DNA of 64,000 nucleotides from Actinospineispora acaciae DSM 45401 (lineage in GTDB: Bacteria; Actinomycetota; Actinomycetes; Mycobacteriales; Pseudonocardiaceae): NCBI RefSeq assembly GCF_000620785.1, contig NZ_JIAI01000008.1, positions 124,001 to 188,000 of the forward strand, written 5' to 3'. Within the stretch, counting starts at the first letter, position 1. Each line of letters starts with the position of its first letter. The position numbers were made by a program, and so were the translations under genes. Below are positions 43,626 through 52,184 of the stretch, piece by piece. The notes beneath the pieces are model-generated. The model searched no databases and was not told the origin of the DNA. It saw nothing but the letters and a program-made list of their open reading frames with translations.

Positions 43626-45998
43626 TTAGATGTCGGCGGTTTCGAGGTCCTCCGTTTCTCCTCGGATGGGCAGGGTGGCGAAGATGGCGGGGGGTTCGCG
43701 CCACAGGTCGGCCTGGCCGTTGCGCGCGGTCTCGATGGCCCGCCATACCCGTTCCGGCGTGCACGGCATGTCGACGTGCCGCACGCCGAGGTGGGCCAGC
43801 GCGTCGACCACCGCGTTCTGCACCGCCGGGGTGGCCCCGATGGTGGCGGCCTCACCGATGCCCTTGGCGCCCAGCTCGTTGAGCGGGGTCGGCGTCTCCG
43901 TGCTGGCGACGTCGTAGTTGGGCAGGTCGGCGGCGGTGGGCACGGTGTAGTCGGCGAGCGTGCCGGTGGTCGGGTTGCCGTCGGCGTCGAACCTGACGTG
44001 TTCCCACAGCGCCTGCGCGATGCCCTGGGCGATGCCGCCGTGTTGCTGTCCGCGCACGAGCAGCGGGTTGAGCACCCGGCCGCAGTCGTCCACCGCGAAG
44101 TGCCGCAGCGGCGTGACGAACCCGGTGTCGGTGTCCACCTCGACCACCGCGACATGGCAGCCGAACGGGAACGTGGGCCCGCCCTGATCGACGTCCAGCT
44201 CGGCGGCGAGCGGCTTGCCGGCCTCGGCCGCGGCGGTGGCCAGCCGCGCCCAGCTCACCGTCCGGTCCGGCACGCCGGCCACGCCCACCTGTCCGTCGTC
44301 CGTCACCTCAATGTCGTCGGCCGAGGCCTCCAGCAGCTCGGCGGCCAGCTCGCGGGCCTGCTCGAGCACCTTGGCGGCCGCGCCGTACACCGCGCTGCCG
44401 CCCAGCTGCAGCGACCGTGACCCGCCGGTCCCGCCGCCGCGCGGCACCACCGCCGTGTCCGCCTGCACGAACTTGATCTGCTCGATCGGGATGCCCAACC
44501 GGTCGGACACCAGCATCGCGAACGAGGTCGCGTGCCCCTGGCCGTGCGCGGAGGTGCCCACGGCGGCCGTGGCGGTGCCGTCCTCGTGCACGGTGACCGA
44601 GCCCCACTCCTCGGAGCCACCGCCGGCCGTGATCTCCACGTAGCTGGCCAGCCCGATGCCGAGCTGACGGCGGTCGCCCGACTCCCGGCGGCGGGCCTGC
44701 TCGGCGCGCAGCGTGTCGTAGTCGGCGATGCGCAGCGCCTCGGACAGGGTCATCTGGTAGTCACCGCTGTCGTAGCGGGTGCCGACCTCGGTGGTGAGCG
44801 GGAAGTCCTCGGCGCGCAGGAAGTTGCGCCGGCGGATCTCGACCGGGTCGATGTCCAGCTCGGTGGCCGCCAGGTCGATCACCCGCTCCAGCAGCGCGCT
44901 GGCCTCCGGGCGGCCGGCGCCGCGGAACGCGCCGACCGGCGTGGTGTTGGTCACCGCGACCGCCACGTCGAACCCGACCTTGGGAATGCGGTAGACGCCC
45001 TGCGCCATGGCGTAGCTCGGACCCATGGCCAGCGCGCCGCCGAAGCCCGCGTACGCCCCGGCGTCGCCGATCAGCCGGATGCGCAGGCCGGTGATGGTGC
45101 CGTCGCGGCGCAGGCCCAGCTCGGCGTACTGCACCTGGGCTCGCCCGTGCGGCATGCCGACCAGGTTCTCCGAGCGGGTCTCCACCCACTTCACCGGACG
45201 GCTCAACTTCTGTGCCGCCGCCACCGCGATGCTGTGCTCGGAGACGATGCCGGCCTTGCCGCCGAACCCGCCGCCGACGTGCGGCGCGATCACCCGGATC
45301 CGCTCCTGCTCGATGCCGAACAGGACACCGGCCAGCCGGCGCCAGGCGTGCGGCATCTGCGTGGACACGTACACGGTGAGCTCGTGTTCCTCACCGGGCT
45401 TGCCGGGGATCACGGCGATCGCGTTGCCCTCCATCGGGACCACCGCGAGGCGCTGGTTCTCGATGCGGGCGCGCACCACCACCTCGGCGTCGGCCAGCGG
45501 ATCGTCCTTCGGCGAGGAGCGGATGCCGGCCGCCAGGTTGCCGCCCAGCTCCTCGAACTGGGCGGGCGCGCCCTCGGCCAGCGCCTCCTCCGGGTCGATC
45601 GCGGCGGGCAGCGGGTCGTAGTCGACCTCGACCAGCTCCACCGCGTCGACGGCGGCCGTCTTGGACTCGGCGACCACCACCGCCACGATGTCGCCGACGA
45701 AACGGACCTTGCCGCGCGCCAGTGGCGGGCGGGCGCACGTCTCGTTGACGGGTATGAACGAGTGGTGGGCGGGGATGTTCAGGTCGTCGGCGGTGAATAC
45801 GGCGACGACACCGGGCGCGGCGGCGGCCTCGGTGACGTCGACCCCGGAGATTGTGGCGTGCGGCAGGGGGGAGCGCACGAAGGCCAGGTGCAGCACGTCG
45901 GCACCCAGCTCGAGGTTGTCGACATAGGTGCCCTCGCCGCGCATCAGCTCGGGATCCTCGACGCGGCGGACCTCGGTACCCAACAAAGAACCAGCCAT
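43626..45998 (-). CDS. CoxL/xanthine-dehydrogenase-type molybdopterin subunit, orphan
   Basis: This 790-aa protein is a large molybdopterin-binding subunit of the aldehyde oxidase/xanthine dehydrogenase family. It shows GGGFGGKAG near residue 265, the active-site loop GAFRGAGRPE near 366 (form II; not the AYXCSFR loop of true CO dehydrogenase), HGQGHATSF near 487 and GAKGIGEAAT near 730 with the catalytic Glu. The usual FAD (CoxM) and 2Fe-2S (CoxS) subunit genes are absent on both sides. Substrate unknown. ATG at 45998. Confidence 0.9.
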   Translation of the reverse strand: MAGSLLGTEVRRVEDPELMRGEGTYVDNLELGADVLHLAFVRSPLPHATISGVDVTEAAAAPGVVAVFTADDLNIPAHHSFIPVNETCARPPLARGKVRFVGDIVAVVVAESKTAAVDAVELVEVDYDPLPAAIDPEEALAEGAPAQFEELGGNLAAGIRSSPKDDPLADAEVVVRARIENQRLAVVPMEGNAIAVIPGKPGEEHELTVYVSTQMPHAWRRLAGVLFGIEQERIRVIAPHVGGGFGGKAGIVSEHSIAVAAAQKLSRPVKWVETRSENLVGMPHGRAQVQYAELGLRRDGTITGLRIRLIGDAGAYAGFGGALAMGPSYAMAQGVYRIPKVGFDVAVAVTNTTPVGAFRGAGRPEASALLERVIDLAATELDIDPVEIRRRNFLRAEDFPLTTEVGTRYDSGDYQMTLSEALRIADYDTLRAEQARRRESGDRRQLGIGLASYVEITAGGGSEEWGSVTVHEDGTATAAVGTSAHGQGHATSFAMLVSDRLGIPIEQIKFVQADTAVVPRGGGTGGSRSLQLGGSAVYGAAAKVLEQARELAAELLEASADDIEVTDDGQVGVAGVPDRTVSWARLATAAAEAGKPLAAELDVDQGGPTFPFGCHVAVVEVDTDTGFVTPLRHFAVDDCGRVLNPLLVRGQQHGGIAQGIAQALWEHVRFDADGNPTTGTLADYTVPTAADLPNYDVASTETPTPLNELGAKGIGEAATIGATPAVQNAVVDALAHLGVRHVDMPCTPERVWRAIETARNGQADLWREPPAIFATLPIRGETEDLETADI

Positions 45999-46038
45999 GA
46001 AGTCGAGCCTAATGCTGATCGGAAGATCCGGCTTGACG

Positions 46039-46148
46039 CTATCCACAGGTTGAGCGGATGCCGCCCCATTAGGCGCATTGCACCGGGCGAATGCCTGGTA
46101 TAGCGCGTAAAATGCGCCGGTAGGCCGATCTTCTCGGTGTTATCCACA
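46039..46148. other. DnaA-box-like pair around an inverted repeat
   Basis: CTATCCACA (46039-46047) and TTATCCACA (46140-46148) are direct repeats 101 bp apart, the second a perfect E. coli-type DnaA box. GGCGCATT/AATGCGCC (46072-46079/46111-46118) lies between them. The spacer lies between two divergent genes. Confidence 0.4.
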
Positions 46149-46228
46149 TTCGCCCCGCCGGTCCCCCCGTTCCCGGCATTTCCCCGAACCAGCCTCTTCG
46201 ATCACGGCCGGGCGCTACGGTGCTCGGC

Positions 46229-46294
46229 ATGAACGCGGACGGCGCCGTCTCCACCCCCGTCCGCGGCGGGTCGGCCGAACGCGTCCACCGGTGA
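46229..46294 (+). CDS. Possible 21-codon leader ORF before the EspG-like gene
   Basis: An ATG opens a 21-codon frame whose TGA overlaps the GTG of the next gene (GTGA at 46291-46294). No Shine-Dalgarno is evident. It may be a coupling leader or a chance frame. Confidence 0.25.
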   Translation: MNADGAVSTPVRGGSAERVHR

Positions 46295-47112
46295 GCGCGC
46301 CGGCCGGCGCCATGGCCCGCCCGGTCCACCTTCCCGACGTGCGGCTCTCGACCGTCGAGTTCGATGCCTGCTGGGAGCTGCTCGGGCTCGGGAACACCCC
46401 GCTCACCCTCGACCTGCCCAGCCCGGGCCGGACCTGGCGGGAACGCCGCAAGGTCCTCTCCTCCGTGCTGGCTGCGCTGCGCGGGCGCGGCCTGGCCGAC
46501 CGGTCCGCGCCCGGCAACATGGTGGCCGGCCCGCTGCGACTGCTCGCCCGCCCGGACTACCAGCTCGACCTGCGGCTGGACCGGCGCGGCGGGCAGGACT
46601 CGCGGGCCGGCGCCATGACGGCCATCGCCGCGGCCGCCGGCGGGTACGGCGTGCTGCTCGCCCAGCATCGTGACGAGATACGGCTGCGCCCGGTGCGGCC
46701 TGCGCAACTGGTTCCTTCGGTGGTCGGGCTGGCCGGGCCGATGACGGCCGCGGCCGGGCGCGTGGTGAACATGCCGGCCGAGGTGTTCGACGCGGCCAGG
46801 GAGGCCACCACTGACGGCAAGCTGTGGACCATGGCCGACCAGCTGGTAGCGCGCGGCATACCCCGGCTGGACGCGGCGGCCTGGGTACGGATGTGCACCG
46901 GGATCGTCTCCGTCGGCCGGCTCGGCTCCGCGTTCTGGACCGACGGGGTGCCCCGGTTCGGGCCGTGGGTGATCGGCTTCCACGGCACCGAGGCCGGCCA
47001 TTTCCTGCAGCTTCGCCGGCCGGGACCGGGCGGCGAGACGGTCACGGTGTGCCCGCTGGACGCGCCGGGACTGGCCAGGTTGGCCGGTGAGCTGCTCGCC
47101 GAGGGGGCCTAG
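46291..47112 (+). CDS. EspG-family ESX secretion chaperone-like protein
   Basis: This 273-aa protein has the EspG plan: N-terminal beta start with STVEFDACWELLGLGNTPLT (~20-39), a central region, and C-terminal TDGVPRFGPWVIGFHGTEAG and HFLQLRRPG strands. EspG proteins are cytoplasmic chaperones for PE/PPE-type type VII substrates. No ESX core or PE/PPE pair is adjacent; the nearest WXG-like proteins are at 17.9-19.3 kb. The start is uncertain: GTG 46291 or ATG 46312. Confidence 0.75.
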   Translation: MSAPAGAMARPVHLPDVRLSTVEFDACWELLGLGNTPLTLDLPSPGRTWRERRKVLSSVLAALRGRGLADRSAPGNMVAGPLRLLARPDYQLDLRLDRRGGQDSRAGAMTAIAAAAGGYGVLLAQHRDEIRLRPVRPAQLVPSVVGLAGPMTAAAGRVVNMPAEVFDAAREATTDGKLWTMADQLVARGIPRLDAAAWVRMCTGIVSVGRLGSAFWTDGVPRFGPWVIGFHGTEAGHFLQLRRPGPGGETVTVCPLDAPGLARLAGELLAEGA

Positions 47113-47226
47113 TTCGCCCGGCCTGTGGACAACCCCCGGCGCCGCCGGCCGAACCGTGGTTGGCTTGACGCCACGAGCCGCACGACCGTGCGGACGCCGA
47201 GCGAGCCGAGGGAGGGACATCAGCGG

Positions 47227-47679
47227 ATGCGGGTCTTCAACGGGGTTGACGAGCTCAAGGCCGCCGTCGGCAGCCACGTGGGCACCAGCGACTGGGTGAC
47301 GGTGGACCAGAAGCAGATCGACGGCTTCGCCGACGCCACCGGCGACCACCAGTGGATCCACGTCGACGCGGAGAAGGCCAAGGCAGGCCCGTTCGGCACC
47401 ACCATCGCGCACGGCTTCCTCACCCTGTCCATGACACCGATCTTCGGTTCCCAGACCTACCGGGTGGAGAACGTCAAGATGGCGATCAACTACGGGCTGA
47501 ACAAGGTGCGGTTCACCTCTCCGGTGCCCGTCGGGAGCCGGCTGCGCGGCAGCTACGAACTGCTCTCGGTGGACGACGTGCAGGGCGGCGTGCAGGTCGC
47601 GAACAAGGTCACCATCGAGATCGAGGGCTCGGACCGTCCGGCGTGCGTCGCCGAGACGCTGGTCCGGTACTACCTGTAA
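47227..47679 (+). CDS. MaoC-like (R)-enoyl-CoA hydratase
   Basis: This 150-aa hot-dog-fold hydratase has the hydratase-2 motif FADATGDHQWIHVD (~39-52, catalytic Asp and His) and GTTIAHGFLTLS (~64-75). It hydrates trans-2-enoyl-CoA to (R)-3-hydroxyacyl-CoA. GGGAGGG precedes the ATG. It lies 15 nt upstream of a thiolase gene, so the pair forms a small fatty-acyl degradation or synthesis operon. Confidence 0.9.
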   Translation: MRVFNGVDELKAAVGSHVGTSDWVTVDQKQIDGFADATGDHQWIHVDAEKAKAGPFGTTIAHGFLTLSMTPIFGSQTYRVENVKMAINYGLNKVRFTSPVPVGSRLRGSYELLSVDDVQGGVQVANKVTIEIEGSDRPACVAETLVRYYL

Positions 47680-47694
47680 GGAGCGGGAACGAAT

Positions 47695-48909
47695 ATGCGG
47701 GATGCGGTGATCTGTGAGCCGTTGCGGACCCCTGTCGGTGGGTTCGGCGGCTCGCTGCGCGATGTGCCGGCGCACCAGCTGGCGGTGACGGTGGCGCGCG
47801 AGCTGCTGTCCCGCACCGGGCTGCCCGGCGACGCGGTGGACGACGTGATCATGGGCAACTGCTACCCGACCATGGACGCGCCGGCGTTCGGCCGGGTGGT
47901 GGCGCTGGACGCCGGGCTGCCGGTCACCGCCACCGGCCTGCAGCTGGATCGCCGCTGCGGCTCCGGGCTGCAGTCCGTGCTGGTCGCCGCCATGCAGGTG
48001 CAGACGGGCGCCGCCGACGTGGTGCTGGCCGGCGGGGCGGAGTCGATGTCCTCGGCGCCGTTCTACTCCAGCTCCATGCGCTGGGGCGTCAAGGGCGTTC
48101 CCAGCGTCGAGCTGCACGACGCGCTGGCCAGGGGCCGGGTCACGGCCGGTGGGGTGAACCACCCGGTGCCCGGCGGCATGCTGGAGACCGCCGAGAACCT
48201 GCGCCGGGAGTACAACATCCCCCGCGACGAGCAGGACGAGCTCGCGCTGCGCAGCCACCAGAAGGCGGCGGCCGCGGCGGCGGTCGGGGTGTTCGCCGAG
48301 GAGATCGTGCCGGTCACGGTGCGCGGGCGGCGCGGCGACACGGTCGTCGACTCCGACGAGCACATCCGCCCGGACGCGTCCCTGGAGTCGCTGGGGAAGC
48401 TGCGGGCGGTGCTCGGCCGCAACGACCCCGACGCCACCGTCACCGCCGGCAACGCCTCCGGGCAGAACGACGGCGCCGCCCTGTGCGTGGTCACCTCCCC
48501 GGACCGGGCCGCCGAGCTCGGGCTGCGGCCGCTGGCCCGGCTGGTGTCCTGGGCGGTGGCCGGGGTGCCGCCGGCCACCATGGGCATCGGGCCGGTCCCC
48601 GCCACCGAGCGCGCGCTGGCCCGCGCCGGGCTGAGCCTCGCCGACATGGACCTGATCGAGCTCAACGAGGCGTTCGCCGCCCAGGTCCTGGCCTGCACCA
48701 GGGAGTGGGGCCTCAAGCCGCTGCAGGACGACCGGTTCAACGTGCACGGCTCGGGGATCTCGCTGGGCCACCCGGTCGGCGCCACCGGCTGCCGCATCCT
48801 CACCACCCTGGTCCGCGAGCTGCACCGCCGTGAGGCACGCTACGGATTGGAGACCATGTGCATCGGCGGCGGACAGGGCCTGGCCGCCGTGTTCGAGCGG
48901 ACGAGCTGA
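47695..48909 (+). CDS. Acetyl-CoA C-acyltransferase (thiolase)
   Basis: This 404-aa thiolase condenses or cleaves acyl-CoA. Catalytic residues are the acylated Cys88 (DRRCGSGLQ), His359 (ISLGHPVGATG) and Cys389 (MCIGGGQG). AGGAG precedes the ATG. It is the second gene of the MaoC-thiolase operon and is followed by the stem GGTCACCC/GGGTGACC. Confidence 0.95.
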   Translation: MRDAVICEPLRTPVGGFGGSLRDVPAHQLAVTVARELLSRTGLPGDAVDDVIMGNCYPTMDAPAFGRVVALDAGLPVTATGLQLDRRCGSGLQSVLVAAMQVQTGAADVVLAGGAESMSSAPFYSSSMRWGVKGVPSVELHDALARGRVTAGGVNHPVPGGMLETAENLRREYNIPRDEQDELALRSHQKAAAAAAVGVFAEEIVPVTVRGRRGDTVVDSDEHIRPDASLESLGKLRAVLGRNDPDATVTAGNASGQNDGAALCVVTSPDRAAELGLRPLARLVSWAVAGVPPATMGIGPVPATERALARAGLSLADMDLIELNEAFAAQVLACTREWGLKPLQDDRFNVHGSGISLGHPVGATGCRILTTLVRELHRREARYGLETMCIGGGQGLAAVFERTS

Positions 48910-48948
48910 ACCCCGGCTAAACATGCTTCCACAACCACTGCGGTGAAC

Positions 48949-48981
48949 GGTCACCCAGGAGCGCCGAACGGTCGGGTGACC
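48949..48981 (+). terminator. Hairpin after thiolase gene
   Basis: GGTCACCC (48949-48956) pairs with GGGTGACC (48974-48981), loop 17 nt, 40 nt past the stop codon. It has no T-run. GAACGGTC is also directly repeated within it, so it could instead be a binding site. Confidence 0.45.
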
Positions 48982-49043
48982 TGAAACACTCTACGGTCGC
49001 CTGACGTTAATCCCCATGTAAGTAGTCGGGGAGGGGGCGCAAG

Positions 49044-49301
49044 GTGAACCGAGGGATGACCGAACTACTCAATCGCCGGGAGCTGGCACTGCTGCACGCG
49101 GTGGCCGACCACCGCTGCGAGCTCGTGCGTGGACCGGAGCCAGTGATGTTCGTCGACGGCCGGCTGTTCTGCGACGCCGACGCCGGGCGGCGGCTGGTGT
49201 CGGCCGGGCTGGTGGCCCAGCCGGGCCTGGGCACCGGGCGCTGGCCCGCGCGCCTGACCGAAGCCGGCCAGGCCGAGCTCGCCCGCGCGGGCACCCGCTA
49301 G
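49044..49301 (+). CDS. Small winged-helix-like protein
   Basis: This 85-aa protein, MTELLNRRELALLHAVADHR near its start and GLGTGRWPARLTEAGQAELA near its end, looks like a small winged helix with the wing before the last helix. A similar small protein is common in Pseudonocardiales, from memory. Function is unknown. The start is GTG 49044 or ATG 49056. Repeat A7 follows its stop. Confidence 0.6.
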   Translation: MNRGMTELLNRRELALLHAVADHRCELVRGPEPVMFVDGRLFCDADAGRRLVSAGLVAQPGLGTGRWPARLTEAGQAELARAGTR

Positions 49302-49310
49302 GAACGTTCC

Positions 49311-49355
49311 GCGAGTCGGGCGCGCGGGCACACCGAGTCGTGCGTCCGGGCACAC
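49311..49355 (+). repeat. Intergenic repeat A, copy A7
   Basis: GAGTCG, linker GGCGCGCGGGCACACC, GAGTCG, then TGCGTCCGGGCAC. It is the most diverged copy, but the 22-nt core spacing is kept. It lies between convergent genes. Confidence 0.8.
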
Positions 49356-49426
49356 GGCCGCGCACGACGGCGGCCCACCACGGCTGTCCACCACGGCGGC
49401 CCGCCACGGCATCGCGGCGGGGCGCG

Positions 49427-50224
49427 TCAGCCGGCGTCGAACCGGGGCGCGCGCTTCTCCCGGAGCGCTGCGACGCCCTCCTGGACGTCGGCCAGACCGA
49501 AGCCGTAGAACTCCATGGCCAGCGAGGCGTCGAACGTCGGCCCGGCCTGCCGGTACCAGTGGTTCAGCGCGTTCTTGGTCCAGCGGGTGGCGGTCACCGA
49601 GCCGGCGGCCAGCCGCTGGGCGACCTCCAGCGCGCGAGCGGTCAGCTCGTCGTCGTCCACGCACAGCGAGACCAGCCCGATCCGCTCGGCCTCCTCGCCG
49701 GTCAGTGCCTCGCAGGTGAGCAGGTAGTACTTGGCCTTGGCCATGCCGCACAGCAACGGCCAGCAGATCGCGGAGTGGTCGCCGGCCGCCACGCCAAGCC
49801 GGGTGTGCCCGTCGACGATCTTGGCGCGGCGGCCGGCTATGGACACGTCGGAGAGCAGCGCCACCGCCAGCCCGGCACCCACCGCGGGCCCGTTGATCGC
49901 CGACACGATCGGGGTGTCGCAGTTCACCAGGTTGTAGACCAGGTCCTTGGCCTCCTGGAACACCCGGGTACGCACCACCGGGTCGGCGGCCATCTCGGTC
50001 ACCATGTCGAACGAACCGCCGGCCGAGAACGCCTTCCCCTCGCCGCGCACCAGCACCGCCCGCACGCTCCGGTCACGGTGGATCACCGGCCAGACGTCGG
50101 CCAGCTCGGCGTGCATCGCCTCGCTCACCGCGTTCAGGTTCGGGCCGTCCAGCACCAGCTCCAGCACCCCGTCGGCGGGCCGCGAGAACCGCAGGCTGGA
50201 GAACCCGGCATACCGGTCGGTCAT
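49427..50224 (-). CDS. Enoyl-CoA hydratase/isomerase (crotonase) 2
   Basis: This 265-aa crotonase has oxyanion-hole segments FSAGGSFDMV (~67-76) and PAVGAGLAVALLSD (~113-126). The catalytic-Glu sites are replaced (GHTRLGVAAGDHSA near 138), so hydratase activity is doubtful and another crotonase reaction is likely. The ATG follows AAGGGA. The frame is open upstream to 50359 without start signals. It diverges from the cupin gene. Confidence 0.88.
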   Translation of the reverse strand: MTDRYAGFSSLRFSRPADGVLELVLDGPNLNAVSEAMHAELADVWPVIHRDRSVRAVLVRGEGKAFSAGGSFDMVTEMAADPVVRTRVFQEAKDLVYNLVNCDTPIVSAINGPAVGAGLAVALLSDVSIAGRRAKIVDGHTRLGVAAGDHSAICWPLLCGMAKAKYYLLTCEALTGEEAERIGLVSLCVDDDELTARALEVAQRLAAGSVTATRWTKNALNHWYRQAGPTFDASLAMEFYGFGLADVQEGVAALREKRAPRFDAG

Positions 50225-50357
50225 GGTCAGTCCCTTCGCGCGAGCGGATGCCGGTGATCGGCCGGCCGCACCATCCTGGGCCCGCGCCCCCCATCGGGCC
50301 ACCCCGGCTCCCAAAGTTCCAAGCCAACCGCCACCGACGGCCGCTGAAATGAACGGC

Positions 50358-50744
50358 ATGGATCAGTTCGAGCTACCCCGTACGTACGTGCACCTGAACG
50401 CGGACGGCGCCACCGCGCTCCTCGACGGCCCCGAGCTGTGGCGTCGCCCGCCGGCCGAGCTGGACGCCATGCTGACCGGCTGGCTGGTCGCGAGCTTCCC
50501 GATCGAGCCGAGCGACGGACCGGGCCACCGCGAGATGCACCCGAACGGCGACGAGCTGCTGCACGTGACCGCCGGCGCGACCGACGTGCTCCTCTCCGAC
50601 GACGCGGCAGGCGGCGAGCGCACCGTCACGCTGCACGCCGGCCAGACGTTCCGGGTCCCCAAGGGCACCTGGCACCGGCTGCGCGGCCGGGAAGCGGGCA
50701 CCCTGGTCACCATCACCTACGGCCACGGCACCCAACAGGGTTAA
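50358..50744 (+). CDS. Cupin-domain protein
   Basis: This 128-aa single cupin has HREMHPNGDELLHVTAG (~52-68), with metal-ligand-like His/Glu, and HAGQTFRVPKGTWHRL (~92-107), the second cupin motif. Cupins bind a metal and act as dioxygenases, isomerases or sensors; the substrate is unknown. ATG 50358 is used; ATG 50349 adds three residues. Confidence 0.83.
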   Translation: MDQFELPRTYVHLNADGATALLDGPELWRRPPAELDAMLTGWLVASFPIEPSDGPGHREMHPNGDELLHVTAGATDVLLSDDAAGGERTVTLHAGQTFRVPKGTWHRLRGREAGTLVTITYGHGTQQG

Positions 50745-50797
50745 CCGGGCGGCAAAACGCTTGAGACGTGGCGGCCGTCACGGCGTAGCGTCGAGGC

Positions 50798-51178
50798 ATG
50801 GCTGTCGAGCTGAACCACACGATCGTGGCCAGCCGGGACAAGGCGTCCTCCGCGACCTTCCTGGCCGACCTGCTGGGCCTGCCCGCACCGACCCGGTTCG
50901 GGCCGTTCGAGGTGGTGCAGGCGTCCAACGGGGTCAGCCTGGACTTCATGGACGCCGACGAGGTCCACCCGCAGCACTACGCGTTCCTGCTCACCGAGGC
51001 CGAGTTCGACGAGGTGTTCGGGCGGATCAAGGAGCGCAACCTGGACTACTGGGCCGATCCGATGCACCACCAGCCGAACGAGATCAACACCAGGGACGGC
51101 GGCCGGGGCGTCTACTTCGACAGCCCGGACGGCCACTACCTGGAGATCCTCACCCGCCCGTACGGCAGCGGCGGGTAG
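50798..51178 (+). CDS. VOC-superfamily (glyoxalase-like) protein
   Basis: This 126-aa protein has one beta-alpha-beta-beta-beta pair: NHTIVASRDKASSATFLADL at ~6-25 with a metal-ligand His, and GRGVYFDSPDGHYLEILTRP at ~103-122 with the C-terminal Glu ligand. Such proteins include dioxygenases, isomerases and antibiotic-binding proteins. It follows the cupin gene by 53 nt; the two may share a pathway. Confidence 0.87.
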   Translation: MAVELNHTIVASRDKASSATFLADLLGLPAPTRFGPFEVVQASNGVSLDFMDADEVHPQHYAFLLTEAEFDEVFGRIKERNLDYWADPMHHQPNEINTRDGGRGVYFDSPDGHYLEILTRPYGSGG

Positions 51179-51215
51179 CTCGACGACCGAGCGGGACGCC
51201 CACACCGCAAGTACG

Positions 51216-52079
51216 GTGCCGGACGTGACCTACTCCACAGTCGAAACCGAGCGCGACGGCTCGATCCTGCTGGTCAGGCTCAACCGACCGGACCGGCTCA
51301 ACGCCTACACCAACGTCATGCACGACGAGCTGATCGACGTCTACGACAAGGCGGACGCCGACGACGAGGTCCGCGCGATAGTGGTCACCGGCGCCGGGCG
51401 GGCCTTCTGCGCGGGCGCCGACCTGGGCCGGGGCGGCGCCACCTTCGCCCGCGAACACAAAGACGAGCCGCACCGCGACACCGGCGGCATGCTCAACCTG
51501 CGCACCTACCAGTGCACGAAGCCGCTGATCGCCGCGATCAACGGCCCGGCCGTGGGCGTCGGCGCCACCATGACCCTCCCGATGGACATCCGGCTGGCCG
51601 CCGACACCGCGAAGATCGGCTTCGTGTTCGCCCGCCGGGGCATCGTGGCCGACGGCTGCGCGAGTTGGTTCCTGCCCAGGGTGGTCGGCATCGCCAAGGC
51701 GCTGGAGTGGACGCTCACCGGCCGGGTGTTCGACGCCGCCGAGGCCCACGCCGCCGGCCTGGTGCGCAGCGTGCACCCGGCGGACGAACTGCTGCCCGCC
51801 GCCCTGGACCTGGCCAGGGAGATCGCGGAGAACACCTCGGCGGTGTCGGTCACGCTGAACCGCCAGCTGATGTGGCGGATGCTCGGCGCCGACCACCCGA
51901 TGGCCGCGCACGAGGTGGAGTCGCGCACGCTGGAGCACGTCGGGCGCGGCCCGGACGCGCGCGAGGGCGTCGAGTCGTTCCTGGAGAAGCGCCCACCGCG
52001 CTACCCCGGCCGGGTGCCCAGCGACCTGCCGGACTTCTACCCCTGGTGGGACGAGCGCCCCTTCACCCCGCTGCCCTAG
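51216..52079 (+). CDS. Enoyl-CoA hydratase (crotonase) 3
   Basis: This 287-aa crotonase has AFCAGADLGRGG (~65-76) and NGPAVGVGATMTLPMDI (~109-125) as oxyanion-hole parts and FVFARRGIVADGCASWFLPR near 138-157. The catalytic-Glu positions are altered (ARRGIV), seen also in EchA-type paralogues. The long C-terminal tail (PDFYPWWDERPFTPLP) is unusual. GTG 51216 is used; GTG 51225 is possible. It is a third crotonase within 19 kb. Confidence 0.9.
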   Translation: MPDVTYSTVETERDGSILLVRLNRPDRLNAYTNVMHDELIDVYDKADADDEVRAIVVTGAGRAFCAGADLGRGGATFAREHKDEPHRDTGGMLNLRTYQCTKPLIAAINGPAVGVGATMTLPMDIRLAADTAKIGFVFARRGIVADGCASWFLPRVVGIAKALEWTLTGRVFDAAEAHAAGLVRSVHPADELLPAALDLAREIAENTSAVSVTLNRQLMWRMLGADHPMAAHEVESRTLEHVGRGPDAREGVESFLEKRPPRYPGRVPSDLPDFYPWWDERPFTPLP

Positions 52080-52184
52080 GCCCAAGACCGACGGACGCGC
52101 TATGCCGGGCACGCCACCGTGGCAGTGCGAACCGGCATGGTCGGATCGGGTTCGCGCGCGGGCGGCCGCCATACGCTGGCGGCC

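Noticed and set aside
43626..45998. True aerobic CO dehydrogenase large subunit
   Set aside because: The active-site loop is GAFRGAGR rather than the AYXCSFR loop of form I, and the small and medium subunit genes are missing.
46069..48954. A 961-codon open frame on the minus strand
   Set aside because: It is antisense to the EspG-like, MaoC and thiolase genes, which have clear motifs. Its composition (Gln/Gly/Arg/His-rich) is the usual mirror of high-GC coding sequence.
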